In this document: piece by piece, positions 7,807-16,884 of the stretch
Layout: every line of letters begins with the position of its first letter
Position numbering within the stretch: position 1 is the first letter of the stretch
Source: AB-137-C09 sp964645625
GTDB lineage: Bacteria; Pseudomonadota; Zetaproteobacteria; Mariprofundales; Mariprofundaceae
Assembly (NCBI GenBank): GCA_964645625.1
Contig: CAZYAI010000002.1
Location: 62,001 to 126,000, forward strand
Reading direction: 5' to 3'
DNA: 64,000 nucleotides
Made by a program: the position numbers and the translations under genes
The notes under the pieces: generated by a model
Database searches by the model: none
What the model was told of the DNA's origin: nothing
What the model saw: the letters and a program-made list of their open reading frames with translations, nothing else

Positions 7807-8559
7807 TCATCCTTGTGTGAAAGAATCAATCGGTGCAATCAATAAACGCTCGCCTTCTAGCCATGCCTGTAGCGCACCACCTTGAGCCTCCACCGATGAG
7901 GATTCAAAAGCGCGATAAAAACCTGCAATCACCAACATTTCACCCGCAAAAGCATGGGCGAAAATACATGCTTTTGTATCCCCTCTTGCACCTGCGAGCG
8001 CGCGACCGCGTAGCGAACCATAAACGTGAATATCACCATCCGCTGCAATTTCGGCTCCTGCATTGACGTTTGCCATCACCACCAAGTCGCCGCCTTGCGC
8101 ATATACTTGCTGCCCCGTGCGTACTGTGTGGGTAATGATTTTGGTCGGTACTCTAGCACTGGGGGCGGTTTGTGCTTTGGGCGTTTCTTTTTTTGTGTTG
8201 TTGCCATGCTGTGCGCCAGCAGGCAATACGGGAAGCCCTGCGGCTATCGCATCGGCAGCCATTTTTTTGCTGCCGTTGACGATGCCTACGGGTAGTAAGG
8301 CTGCTTGGCGCAGTACCTTTAATAGAGCGGGGAAATCAATGGTGGTAAATACTGCTTCTAGCTCACCTTCAAGTGCGGCTAGTGTCGATAAATCGACCAC
8401 CAAAGGAGCATGGAGAAAAAAACGTTGCGACTCACTCAAGCGGCGGCTGAGTTCGGCTTCCACTTCCTGTAAATCATTGCTGTGTAGTTGAAAAACAGGC
8501 ATGGAAAATACCGAGCCTTTGAATTCAAATGGAACGCCATGTTTTTCGTGTTCGGTCAT
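7807..8559 (-). CDS. minC: Septum site-determining protein MinC
   Basis: The product has 250 residues. The N-terminal MinC_N domain (about 10-105) inhibits FtsZ polymerisation. A linker rich in lysine, threonine and alanine (about 117-140) joins it to the C-terminal right-handed beta-helix domain (about 145-245; motifs VRTGQQVYAQGGDLVVMANV and YGSLRGRALAGARGD), which binds MinD and dimerises. GGGGGTGA upstream of the ATG is a strong RBS. It is the first gene of minCDE and lies 11 bases after the transferase gene upstream, so it may share that transcript. Confidence 0.95.
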   Translation of the reverse strand: MTEHEKHGVPFEFKGSVFSMPVFQLHSNDLQEVEAELSRRLSESQRFFLHAPLVVDLSTLAALEGELEAVFTTIDFPALLKVLRQAALLPVGIVNGSKKMAADAIAAGLPVLPAGAQHGNNTKKETPKAQTAPSARVPTKIITHTVRTGQQVYAQGGDLVVMANVNAGAEIAADGDIHVYGSLRGRALAGARGDTKACIFAHAFAGEMLVIAGFYRAFESSSVEAQGGALQAWLEGERLLIAPIDSFTQG

Positions 8560-8570
8560 ATCTCACCCCC

Positions 8571-9623
8571 TTAGGGAATCAACCCGAGTTGACGTGACTG
8601 ATGGGTAATACGCCACGCCGCTAGACTATAGAACAACAAAAAAGGAAGGAAGAACGCCATGCGCACATCACCTTCGATGGATACCATCAGCCATGCCATC
8701 ATGCCCTGAACAATACCGCAGAGGGCGTAGATGCTTGTGACTCGTCCATGACTATGACCTTGCCGCACCAATAGTTGGTAGAGGTGGCTGCGGTGCGCTT
8801 GCGCTGGGTTCTCCCCTGCTAAAATCCGCCGTCCCATGGTGAATACCGTATCAAAGATAAAATGCAGAAGCAAGAGGGGCATAACCAAGAACGAGGTATG
8901 GGAGGCATCGTAGCGTGCCGCAATCAATGCCAAACAGCCTAGGGTGAAGCCAATAAAGGTGCTGCCAATATCACCCATAAATATTTTTGCTGGAGGGCGA
9001 TTAAACCATAAAAAACCAGCACTTCCTGCGACGATGGTATAGCTGGCGAGGTACACAAAGGTGCTGCCTTGTTGGTAGCAAATGAAGGCAAAGAAGCCCG
9101 CTGCAATCATTGCCGTGGAGGCGGCTATGCCATCAATACCATCCATGAAGTTATAAGCATTGGTAAGCCCTAGTAACCATAAGAAGGTGAGTATGTAGCC
9201 CATAAGCCCCAGTTGGGCGACACCCAAGCCAGGAATTGCCAGTTCATCCAAGACTAAACCTGACAGTAAAACGACGCTGATTGCCACACAGTGGAACACC
9301 AATTTTATATGAAAACGGTAGTTGTGTAGGTCATCCAAGAACGATAAAAGGGCAATGCTGTAGGCGGCAAGTACAAAGCCGATGAAATAATGGGTGTTGA
9401 GATAGACGCTATTGCCCAGTACGCCAATCATGATCAAGCCGATTAGGAACGCTGCTACAATAGAGACCCCACCACCGCGTGGGGTGGGGGTTTCATGCGA
9501 TGAGCGTTCATTGGGAATATCCAAAAACGCTGTATGGTGGATCATCCAGCGGGTAATAGCCCAAGAGGATAATAGCAATACCAGCGCGAACAGAAGATGG
9601 GAAAAGAGTGCGGCTAAAGTCAC
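8571..9623 (-). CDS. Polyprenyl-phosphate sugar-1-phosphate transferase (WecA/WbpL family)
   Basis: This is a 350-residue polytopic protein with about ten membrane segments. Family motifs are present: the N-terminal DIPNERSSHETPTPRGGG block, the first aspartate pair in FLDDL, the NAYNFMDGIDG motif, MGDIGS and the HRSHLYQLL loop. Members transfer HexNAc-1-phosphate (GlcNAc, FucNAc or QuiNAc) from UDP-sugar to undecaprenyl phosphate to start O-antigen or enterobacterial common antigen synthesis. The RSSHE and PTPRGGG motifs fit the WbpL type better than MraY. It is far from the main sugar cluster, which has its own PglC-like initiator. Confidence 0.9.
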   Translation of the reverse strand: MTLAALFSHLLFALVLLLSSWAITRWMIHHTAFLDIPNERSSHETPTPRGGGVSIVAAFLIGLIMIGVLGNSVYLNTHYFIGFVLAAYSIALLSFLDDLHNYRFHIKLVFHCVAISVVLLSGLVLDELAIPGLGVAQLGLMGYILTFLWLLGLTNAYNFMDGIDGIAASTAMIAAGFFAFICYQQGSTFVYLASYTIVAGSAGFLWFNRPPAKIFMGDIGSTFIGFTLGCLALIAARYDASHTSFLVMPLLLLHFIFDTVFTMGRRILAGENPAQAHRSHLYQLLVRQGHSHGRVTSIYALCGIVQGMMAWLMVSIEGDVRMAFFLPFLLFYSLAAWRITHQSRQLGLIP

Positions 9624-9631
9624 CGTTGTTT

Positions 9632-10594
9632 CTAGCTGGCAGTGTGGAAGGTGCCGATATTACGTAGCCGTAATTGCCGTTCTTCTAGCAGTCGCTGTAG
9701 CGGCGTGTCCAGCAGTTGCTCTAAGGCTGGTTTTAAGGTTTGTTGCATCAATGATGCTGCTTCGGCGAGGTCGCGGTGCGCACCTTGGCGAGGCTCTTTA
9801 ATCACGCCATCAAGCAGCTTAAGTTCTTGCAAGTCTTTTACAGTTGGCTTTAATGCTTCGGCAGCTTGTTCGGCATAAGCGCGGTCGCGCCACAAAATAG
9901 CGGCACAGCCTTCGGGTGAAATAACAGAATAAGTCGTGAACTCCTGCATATACAAGCGGTCGCCAACACCCAATGCCAAGGCTCCACCTGAGCCACCTTC
10001 GCCAATAACAGTGCAAATAACAGGCACTTTAAGGCTTGCCAGCTCCATGAGGTTGCGCGCAATCGCCTCACTTTGACCGCGTTCTTCGGCATCAATACCT
10101 GGCCATGCACCCGCAGTGTCAATAAACGTCATAACAGGCATGCCAAAACGTTCTGCCATATGGAATAAACGCAGTGCTTTGCGGTAGCCTTCTGGTTTTG
10201 CCATGCCAAAGTTGCGCTTGATCTTTTCTTTGGTATCGCGCCCTTTTTGCTGCCCGATAATCATCACCGTGTGTTCGCCAAAACGGGCTGGACCACCGAC
10301 AATCGCGGCATCATCGGCAAATGCACGGTCGCCATGCAGCTCTTGGAAGTCTTCAAACAACAACGGTACATAGTCCAAAAAATAAGGACGATCAGGGTGG
10401 CGCGATAGTTGCGAAATTTGAAAGCGAGAGGCATTGTGGTAGATGGAATCAATAAGCTTATCACGCTTTTTGGTCAGTTTTTCTACTTCTTCGGCAATAT
10501 CAATCGCCGCATTACTGCCCATGTGTGATAATTCTTCGATTTTTTCCGACAACTCTGCGATTGGTCGTTCAAATTCCAAATAACTGCAAGCCAT
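9632..10594 (-). CDS. accA: Acetyl-CoA carboxylase carboxyltransferase subunit alpha
   Basis: The product has 320 residues, close to E. coli AccA (319). The N-terminal helical region (EKIEELS..., about 10-50) is followed by the carboxyltransferase fold with FEDFQELHGDRAFADD, IDTAGAWPGIDAEERGQ and GEGGSGGALALGVGD. With AccD it transfers the carboxyl group from biotin to acetyl-CoA, the first committed step of fatty acid synthesis. AAAGGA precedes the ATG. It directly follows dnaE (6 bases), the order common in Gammaproteobacteria. Confidence 0.97.
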   Translation of the reverse strand: MACSYLEFERPIAELSEKIEELSHMGSNAAIDIAEEVEKLTKKRDKLIDSIYHNASRFQISQLSRHPDRPYFLDYVPLLFEDFQELHGDRAFADDAAIVGGPARFGEHTVMIIGQQKGRDTKEKIKRNFGMAKPEGYRKALRLFHMAERFGMPVMTFIDTAGAWPGIDAEERGQSEAIARNLMELASLKVPVICTVIGEGGSGGALALGVGDRLYMQEFTTYSVISPEGCAAILWRDRAYAEQAAEALKPTVKDLQELKLLDGVIKEPRQGAHRDLAEAASLMQQTLKPALEQLLDTPLQRLLEERQLRLRNIGTFHTAS

Positions 10595-10600
10595 GCTCTA

Positions 10601-13600
10601 TTATTCCTTTACCCTAAACATCGGTTCATGTTGTTTGACATCAGGTTTCCATGTTCGGCATTGCACGCGCACGTGACCTGCACCGAATGCTTTGTCTAGG
10701 GCTTCTTGTACCGTTGTACTCCAACTTGGTGCAGCTGGAGCATCCAAACGCGCCATACTGCCATCGGAAAGACGGACTTCAAACAACCAATGTACATCAC
10801 TACCCTCTTGGCGCATGGCATGAAGTTGCTGTAAACAATGCTCATCTAGGGCAATGGTGCTGGTTTTTATTTCGATTCGAGCGACCAATGCGGGTAAAAT
10901 TTCATCAATGGCCATGATTGCTTCAGCAAGCAGGCTTGGCTCTTCTTTGCTGCGATCGACTTTAGCCGCCAGTAATAAGGGGCGTTCTGATTGCAACAAC
11001 TCACGCGCTGGCTCATAAACATTAGCGAAGCAGACCATTTCCATGCTGCCATACAAGTCTTCGATACCAACAAATGCCATACAGCCACGCGCTGTGCGGT
11101 GTTCGCGCACGCTGCTGATGCCAATAGGAATCACCACCTTGGCATCATCTTCGTAAGCGTCCAGTGAACCCAATTTAGCATTCCCTAGATTATGGCAAAA
11201 GTTGTAATCCTCTAACGGATGACCACTGAGGTAAAAGCCCAGCACTTCACGCTCTAGTTGCAAACATTGCCCTCGCGACCACGGTTTTACGCTGCTGAAT
11301 AACTCACTGCCATCGGCTGAAGGCTCAGCCACCTCAAACAGCGACAACTGACGACTTAATTTTGCATCACGACGGCGTGAGGCTTCGGCAATGGCGGCAG
11401 GCAAGCCCTCTAAACCTGCTCGAACGTGAGGAATCATGCTGTTCATCGCCCCTGCTTTAATCATCACTTCGCAAAAGCGTTTGTTCAACGTGCGGGGTGG
11501 CAAACGGGTGACTAAATCTTCAAACGAGGTAAACATACCACCATCGGAGCGAGCGGCGATAATGGCTTCAGCTACCGCTTCGCCAGCCCCTTTAATGGCG
11601 CCCATACTGAACCGAATCGCTGTACCTTCTGGCACAAACACCCAATGCGAGGCGTTGATATCAGGCGGTAACATGTCAATGCCCATATCGCGGCAGTCGC
11701 GCACCAGTGAAGCTATTTTATCGCTATTGCCCGCATCGCAAGTCATGGTTGCGGCCATAAAGGCTTGTGGAAAATGCGCTTTTAAATAGGCCGTTTGGTA
11801 GGCAATCAGGGCGTAAGCGGCGGAATGAGATTTGTTAAAACCATAGCCTGCAAACTTTTCCATTAAGTCGAAGGTTTCTTCCGCTTTGGCTAAGTTTACA
11901 CCGAGTTTTTCTGCCCCCGTCATAAAGATCTGGCGTTGTTCAGCCATTTCTTCCGGTTTCTTTTTACCCATCGCACGACGCAATAAATCAGCCTGCCCTA
12001 AGGAATAGCCCGCCAATACCTGAGCGATTTGCATCACCTGTTCTTGGTAGAGAATCACGCCATTGGTCTCTTGCAAAATAGGTTCTAACTGCGGCAATAG
12101 GTATTCAATAGCGCGCCCGTGCTTACATTCGATGTAGGTATCCACCATGCCTGATTCTAAAGGGCCAGGTCGATACAGGGCAACCAAGGCAATAATATCT
12201 TCAAAGCAATCAGGACGTAAACGGGTTAATAGATCACGCATGCCCGAAGATTCGACCTGAAACACGGCCCCCGTTTGACCGCGTTGCAGCAGCGCAAAAC
12301 TCGCTGGGTCATCCATGGGAATGCGACTGAGATCGAAGGTTTTGGCTTCTTCCCTTGGGTCATGTTGACGAATAAGGCGGCAGGCAATATCAATAACGGT
12401 GAGTGTTTTAAGCCCCAAAAAGTCGAACTTAATGAGGCCCATTTTCTCGGCGTTGCCCATGTCCCACTGAACCACTTTGCTGTCTTCACCTGGCACTTTG
12501 AACAACGGCGCGTTTTCTACCAATGGCTCACGACCGATAATCACACCCGCCGCATGTTTGCCTGCATTGCGGTGCTTACCTTCAAGCTTCACCGCTAGGT
12601 CAAACAGGCGCGCTACTTCATCATCGCTTTCAATCAGAGCCTCCAATCGCTCTTCTTGTGCGCGGGCTTTTTCTAGCGTCATCTTCATATCGGTGGGAAT
12701 CAGTTTGGCAATGGTATTCACCTTGCCAAGCTCCATGCCCAAGACACGCCCGACATCACGAACCACAGCCTTGGCCTTCATCGAACCGAAGGTGATGATT
12801 TGTGAAACGCGCTCTTCGCCATACTTGCGTGTAACATAGCGAATCACTTCTTCGCGGCGGCTTTGGCAAAAATCAATATCAAAGTCAGGCATGGATACAC
12901 GTTCAGGGTTCAAAAAACGTTCAAATAACAAGCCATATTTAATCGGGTCAAGGTCGGTAATCAGCATCACGTAAGCAACCAAAGAGCCAGCACCAGAACC
13001 ACGCCCAGGTCCTACGGGGATCTCCTGATTTTTTGCCCATTTGATAAAGTCTGCCACGATCAGAAAATAACCAGGAAAACCCATTTGGATGATAATATCC
13101 AACTCAAAGTTCAACCGTTGCTCATACGTTTCACGTACCGCATCAGGGTCACCTGCTATAATCGCAGGCCAACGATAATCTAATCCTTCTGCTGCTTGCT
13201 GGCGCATATAGGCATTAAGTTCAATACCGCCAGGCGTTTCAAAATCGGGTAGTTGGTATTGACCAAAACGCAGGTCAACATTGCAGCGGTTGGCAATATG
13301 CACGGTGTTTTCTAAGGCTTCGGGAACATCCTCGAAGAGTGCCTGCATCTCTTCATAAGAGCGCATATAGCATTCGGGTGTGAAGTTCCCTGCAACATCA
13401 TCATGAATGGTGCGATTGCTGGCAAGGGCAAGCATAGCTTCTAGGGCAGGGAAGTCGTCACGCCGTACAAAATGGGTGTTGTTGCTTGCAACCAGTGGAA
13501 TATCGGTGTCATGCGCCAATTGAATTAAGGCGCGATTGGTATCTTCTTGCAGCGAATGCCCATGCCGTTGCAGTTCAATAAAAAAGCAGTCTTTTTGCCC

Positions 13601-14116
13601 ATCTTGATTGAGAATTTCTTTGTATTCTAAGGCTACGCGCCGCGCCATTTCTTCATCATTACGCTGCAAATATTGTTCGATTTCGCCATTCCAACCCGAA
13701 GAAAGACCAATCAGTCCTTGCCCCCATTGTCGCAACATCGTTTTATCAATACGCGGCTTGTAATAAAAACCATCAAGGTAAGAGCTAGAAACGAGCTTGA
13801 GCAGATTCTTCCAGCCATGCTGATTGCGCGCCAGCAGCACCAATTGCGCGTAACGCGGGCCACGGGGACCATCACTGATGCGTTGGGTGTGGTCATCACA
13901 GACGTAAAACTCACACCCGAGAATAGGTTTAATCCCCATACGCATGGCTTGCGAATAAAATGCGACTGCGCCAAATAAATTACCATAATCAGTCAATGCC
14001 ACTGCTGGTTGCCGCATGTTAGCCGCGCTAGCCAGCAATGATTTAACATCCATAACGCCACCGAGCAGCGAGAAATCGGAGTGATTATGAAGGTGAACGA
14101 AAGGAGAAAACTGCAT
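10601..14116 (-). CDS. dnaE: DNA polymerase III subunit alpha
   Basis: The product has 1171 residues (E. coli 1160). It begins with a PHP domain (HLHNHSDFS, about 9-17), then the family C polymerase core with GPGRGSGAGSLVAY (about residue 367) and the catalytic PDFDIDFC motif, a helix-hairpin-helix region near 830-880 and a C-terminal OB fold (about 980-1060). It is the replicative polymerase. A large gene reading away from the inferred origin fits its essential, highly expressed role. The RBS is weak (GGGTG). Confidence 0.98.
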   Translation of the reverse strand: MQFSPFVHLHNHSDFSLLGGVMDVKSLLASAANMRQPAVALTDYGNLFGAVAFYSQAMRMGIKPILGCEFYVCDDHTQRISDGPRGPRYAQLVLLARNQHGWKNLLKLVSSSYLDGFYYKPRIDKTMLRQWGQGLIGLSSGWNGEIEQYLQRNDEEMARRVALEYKEILNQDGQKDCFFIELQRHGHSLQEDTNRALIQLAHDTDIPLVASNNTHFVRRDDFPALEAMLALASNRTIHDDVAGNFTPECYMRSYEEMQALFEDVPEALENTVHIANRCNVDLRFGQYQLPDFETPGGIELNAYMRQQAAEGLDYRWPAIIAGDPDAVRETYEQRLNFELDIIIQMGFPGYFLIVADFIKWAKNQEIPVGPGRGSGAGSLVAYVMLITDLDPIKYGLLFERFLNPERVSMPDFDIDFCQSRREEVIRYVTRKYGEERVSQIITFGSMKAKAVVRDVGRVLGMELGKVNTIAKLIPTDMKMTLEKARAQEERLEALIESDDEVARLFDLAVKLEGKHRNAGKHAAGVIIGREPLVENAPLFKVPGEDSKVVQWDMGNAEKMGLIKFDFLGLKTLTVIDIACRLIRQHDPREEAKTFDLSRIPMDDPASFALLQRGQTGAVFQVESSGMRDLLTRLRPDCFEDIIALVALYRPGPLESGMVDTYIECKHGRAIEYLLPQLEPILQETNGVILYQEQVMQIAQVLAGYSLGQADLLRRAMGKKKPEEMAEQRQIFMTGAEKLGVNLAKAEETFDLMEKFAGYGFNKSHSAAYALIAYQTAYLKAHFPQAFMAATMTCDAGNSDKIASLVRDCRDMGIDMLPPDINASHWVFVPEGTAIRFSMGAIKGAGEAVAEAIIAARSDGGMFTSFEDLVTRLPPRTLNKRFCEVMIKAGAMNSMIPHVRAGLEGLPAAIAEASRRRDAKLSRQLSLFEVAEPSADGSELFSSVKPWSRGQCLQLEREVLGFYLSGHPLEDYNFCHNLGNAKLGSLDAYEDDAKVVIPIGISSVREHRTARGCMAFVGIEDLYGSMEMVCFANVYEPARELLQSERPLLLAAKVDRSKEEPSLLAEAIMAIDEILPALVARIEIKTSTIALDEHCLQQLHAMRQEGSDVHWLFEVRLSDGSMARLDAPAAPSWSTTVQEALDKAFGAGHVRVQCRTWKPDVKQHEPMFRVKE

Positions 14117-14299
14117 GCACCCATGCTAAGAATTTGCCCCAATAAAGGCAATGAACAGGCATGGTCTTTTGAGCACATCTTGCTGGATGTGTTACAGGAA
14201 AGCATGGTGCCTCTTTCATTACGCATCACATATATAATGAAAGCCCTATCTTCTTCAACACGATAAAAGACCCATCAATTCCAAGTCATCCGTTGCTCT

Positions 14300-14328
14300 C
14301 TAGGCACGAGGGAGCAACGCCCCAAATG
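14300..14328 (-). repeat. Inverted repeat downstream of the DUF2442 gene
   Basis: Two arms, CGTTGCTC and GAGCAACG, enclose about 12 bases. The hairpin lies past the end of the DUF2442 gene and could end its transcript, although there is no T-run. Confidence 0.4.
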
Positions 14329-14377
14329 AGCAGCGGCGGTACGCTATCTCGCTCGATTTAAATGGTTAGCTGCTGAT

Positions 14378-14623
14378 TTAATGAGTACCTGATAATAAAC
14401 CAGCGACACTTAGATCTTCGTCTATTTCTGGCCAGTGAATACCATCACCATCACCAAGCAACTCCCAATTAGCTAGTTGTTGTTGGGTCGCTTCAGATAA
14501 GCGAGGAAACCAAACTAAAGGAACCGAGATAGTGCGACCATCAAGCAGGTTAACAATTAAATCTGCATCGGTGCACTTAATAGTCTGAGCTTGAGGGTGT
14601 AATTCAATTGCTAAAGTATTCAT
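14378..14623 (-). CDS. DUF2442 family small protein
   Basis: The product has 81 residues with the DUF2442 pattern: an N-terminal strand, DLIVNLLDGRTISVPLVWFPRL in the middle and a C-terminal GIHWPEIDEDLSVAGLL. The ATG at 14623 is chosen because GGAGG lies 6 bases before it; an in-frame ATG at 14662 lies deep inside the upstream gene. It overlaps the DUF4160 gene by 20 bases. DUF4160-DUF2442 pairs are widespread and have been predicted to be toxin-antitoxin-like modules, but the activity is not established and nothing in the sequence shows a catalytic site. Confidence 0.85.
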   Translation of the reverse strand: MNTLAIELHPQAQTIKCTDADLIVNLLDGRTISVPLVWFPRLSEATQQQLANWELLGDGDGIHWPEIDEDLSVAGLLSGTH

Positions 14624-14840
14624 TCCAAGCCTCCAAAAGTGCTTCTTTGTTTTCAATAACAAGTTGCTGAAGTTTGCGTAATTCTTTTGGCGAGAAACGA
14701 GTTGAACTAGCTAATAGTACAGGTTTCAACCAAAATTTTGCGAGCATATTTTCTCGCTGTATGTGAATATGTGGGGGTTCACCATTTTCGTTGCTATAAA
14801 AAAAGAAACGAAAAGGACCAATTCTTAATATTGTAGGCAT
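14604..14840 (-). CDS. DUF4160 family small protein
   Basis: The product has 78 residues matching DUF4160: N-terminal MPTILRIGPFRFFFYSNE, the conserved NGEPPHIHIQRE histidine motif (about 19-30), then a short C-terminal helix pair (LRKLQQLVIENKEALLEAWNEYF). It is the first gene of a two-gene overlapping unit with DUF2442. The HxH motif hints at metal or nucleic-acid binding, but no biochemical function is known to me. Both genes are probably mobile accessory cargo beside an HNH nuclease gene. Confidence 0.85.
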   Translation of the reverse strand: MPTILRIGPFRFFFYSNENGEPPHIHIQRENMLAKFWLKPVLLASSTRFSPKELRKLQQLVIENKEALLEAWNEYFSN

Positions 14841-14898
14841 ATGAATGATTTTAACTTAAATTTTTGAAGCACGGCAAATGTAAAGCAGCTAATGTTGC

Positions 14899-14962
14899 AA
14901 ATCACTTACAGCAAAAAGCAAGACGACGAAGGAGCGGTGCTTTTTGCCATCCGAGTGAATTT
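14899..14962 (-). repeat. Long imperfect palindrome between HNH and DUF4160 genes
   Basis: The inner arms GCAAAAAGCA (14911-14920) and TGCTTTTTGC (14938-14947) are perfect complements. Outer arms AAATCACT (14899) and AGTGAATTT (14954-14962) extend the symmetry, with a GC-rich 17-base loop. It lies just past the stop of the HNH gene, so it may be its terminator or the folded end of a mobile unit. Confidence 0.6.
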
Positions 14963-14968
14963 ACCTTG

Positions 14969-15682
14969 TTATGTGTTTTTGAAGACATGTGAACGATGAT
15001 ATTCCAAGTAACTTTTATTTTGCTCTTTAACTTGTATGCTCATTGTTTTATCAATACCGAGAAGTTTAAATTCGGGTAGCTTGTTTGAAATAAGAATATT
15101 TCCTGATGAATCAAAAGAAATAAAACCCAAATCAAACGCCTTATCAAAGTTGGGCAATAACAAAAAACCATTATATGGGTCGAGACGTTCCTGATTATCT
15201 GATTTACTCCAAGGTTTAATGTGCGATGCTACAAGCAATGAAATTTGGCTGCACTTTGTTACTGCACAGCCGCCCCATAAACTTACAAGACTATCTCTGA
15301 ATTTACCTTGCCCAATTCGGCCTTGAATTAAACTTGATCTTTCTGTGTTTTCTACATTTGCTTGTTCAATAATATTTTGAATATCATTGGCTATTGAATC
15401 AGAGATGTTGGCAACTTCAAGATATTGTATGTACAGATCGAATGCTCGGCTGTACATATTATTCCCGCGATCGTTGAGTGAGTAATATTCATCAATGGAA
15501 AAGTATATTTCTTTTAGTTTTTCTGCATCACTTACATCATTAATCAAATATAAATCATACCTATCAACACCTTGCTTCTTTAGGTGGTTTGATATGGTAT
15601 TTATTGTTCTAGGATAACGCTGAGTATCTGTAATTTGTGGCTGCTCCTGTTTTATCCACGCTTCAAATTGTTGTTGCCCCAT
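14969..15682 (-). CDS. HNH endonuclease family protein
   Basis: The product has 237 residues. The C-terminal third fits the HNH_2-type nuclease domain: CAVTKCSQISLLVASHIKPWSKSD (about 140-163) and DPYNGFLLLPNFDKAFDLGFISF (about 168-190), with the conserved Cys, His, Asn and Asp positions of a treble-clef metal-binding nuclease. The N-terminal 130 residues are helical and probably recognise DNA or a partner. Such proteins occur as stand-alone restriction-like nucleases. No methyltransferase lies nearby. AAGGATA precedes the ATG. The gene is more AT-rich than the housekeeping genes around it, which suggests acquisition. Confidence 0.8.
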   Translation of the reverse strand: MGQQQFEAWIKQEQPQITDTQRYPRTINTISNHLKKQGVDRYDLYLINDVSDAEKLKEIYFSIDEYYSLNDRGNNMYSRAFDLYIQYLEVANISDSIANDIQNIIEQANVENTERSSLIQGRIGQGKFRDSLVSLWGGCAVTKCSQISLLVASHIKPWSKSDNQERLDPYNGFLLLPNFDKAFDLGFISFDSSGNILISNKLPEFKLLGIDKTMSIQVKEQNKSYLEYHRSHVFKNT

Positions 15683-16122
15683 GACTATCCTTTTTTAATC
15701 ACATAACATCGAGGATGAGGAGCAGCCTGCCTGTCTGTCTGTCTCGACCCGTTTGTTGTTCCTGCGGTTGCTTGTTCGTAAGTGTTTGGTGGCGGAGAGC
15801 TGCCCATTTTCGACATTACTCCCGAGAAACGAGTGATTATACGAAATGAAAGCCTCACAGAACCCTTCACAGTTTTGAATCAAAACTACTTTTACTTTTC
15901 TTGTCAATGCTGGATGTGCCGTTTTCAAAGGGAGAGCGAAATAGGTAAGGGTACCGATAAGGCGGTGTGGTGTAAAAGGTGACCCATCGAATGTACAATA
16001 GTGTGTGAGGGAGAGGGAATCGTACATCCGCTGAGTCACCTGTTCAACGCGGGCAACTTTAGTGTATGCAGGGCATTAAACGGTGACCGCCATCACAAAA
16101 TCAGAGAGAATCGATGGAGCGC
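15683..16122. other. Intergenic region without a supported gene
   Basis: These 440 bases separate the HNH gene from the ElyC-like gene. They hold a short CTGT-type tandem (CTGTCTGTCTGTC near 15730-15745). Open frames of 61-114 codons exist on the minus strand, but they lack an RBS, are rich in Arg, Ser and Thr, and match no family I know. It may be the remains of a non-coding or decayed insert next to the accessory patch. Confidence 0.5.
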
Positions 16123-16124
16123 GT

Positions 16125-16883
16125 TTAATTGCGTAGTTGATACCACACGATACCAAGGTATTCGCGCAGGGCTGTGCTGCTATCTGCCAACACGTGGGCA
16201 TCGGGTAGGTAGTCTAGGGCTTGGTAAGGCGTTTGTTTGCTGAGGTAATCCGTGGGCGCGGCAATAACGTCCAAACCTTGATCTTCAAAGCATAAACGAG
16301 CGCGAGGAAGATGGTTGGCACTGCTGACCAAAATAATTCGTTTAATATGTTGCTGCTTGAGTATGGCGGCAATATGTTGGGCGTTGCCGATGGTATTTAA
16401 GGATGTGCTTTCTACATGGGTGCGTTCCGCAGGTACGCCAAAACGAATGATCCAACGTTGCATGGTTACTGCTTCTGACTCGGCATCGGGCTCTAAGGGT
16501 GAACCGCCACTGAGGTACACATCCACATCATGGTTGCGGGCGATTTCTGCACCGTAAAGGGTGCGTAATAAGCCTGAATCTGAGGGAAGGTTTTGTTTTT
16601 GGTACTCAGGTGGCTGTTGGTAAGAGCCGCCACCGAGCACGACAACAACACTGTTTTGGGTGTCGATTGTGCTTACTTGCAACGGTGGGGTGGCATACTC
16701 CAAGGGCTTGATGAGCGCGTCACGTACGGGGGCAGTTGCCAGTGCATAAAGTAGGATTATGCTAGCAAAAAGGATTGTTTTACCCCACCAACGTCGCGCA
16801 AATAGCGCGCCAAATAAGGCACTGATAATCAATCCACTGGGCGGCAGTATCAGCATAGCAATGGCTTTGGTGATGATCAGCAT
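16125..16883 (-). CDS. ElyC/SanA/YdcF-like DUF218 membrane protein
   Basis: The product has about 252 residues with two N-terminal membrane segments (about 5-30 and 35-52) and a periplasmic DUF218 domain: VVVLGGGSY (about 77-85), YLSGGSP, a helix with SLNTIGNAQH, VSSANHLPRARLCF and a C-terminal REYLGIVWYQLR. ElyC of E. coli acts in peptidoglycan and lipid-carrier homeostasis at low temperature, and this layout is the same. The ATG at 16883 starts 1 base after the pyk stop; an in-frame GTG at 16892 would overlap pyk. Function by family only. Confidence 0.82.
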   Translation of the reverse strand: MLIITKAIAMLILPPSGLIISALFGALFARRWWGKTILFASIILLYALATAPVRDALIKPLEYATPPLQVSTIDTQNSVVVVLGGGSYQQPPEYQKQNLPSDSGLLRTLYGAEIARNHDVDVYLSGGSPLEPDAESEAVTMQRWIIRFGVPAERTHVESTSLNTIGNAQHIAAILKQQHIKRIILVSSANHLPRARLCFEDQGLDVIAAPTDYLSKQTPYQALDYLPDAHVLADSSTALREYLGIVWYQLRN

Positions 16884-16884
16884 G

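Noticed and set aside
14881..14970. Integron attC site near the HNH and DUF4160 genes
   Set aside because: The palindrome is attC-like in outline, but the RYYYAAC/GTTRRRY boxes are not matched and no integrase is present.
15695..16039. Minus-strand frame of 114 codons upstream of the HNH gene
   Set aside because: No RBS, poor codon use, low-complexity Arg/Thr/Ser content and no recognisable family.
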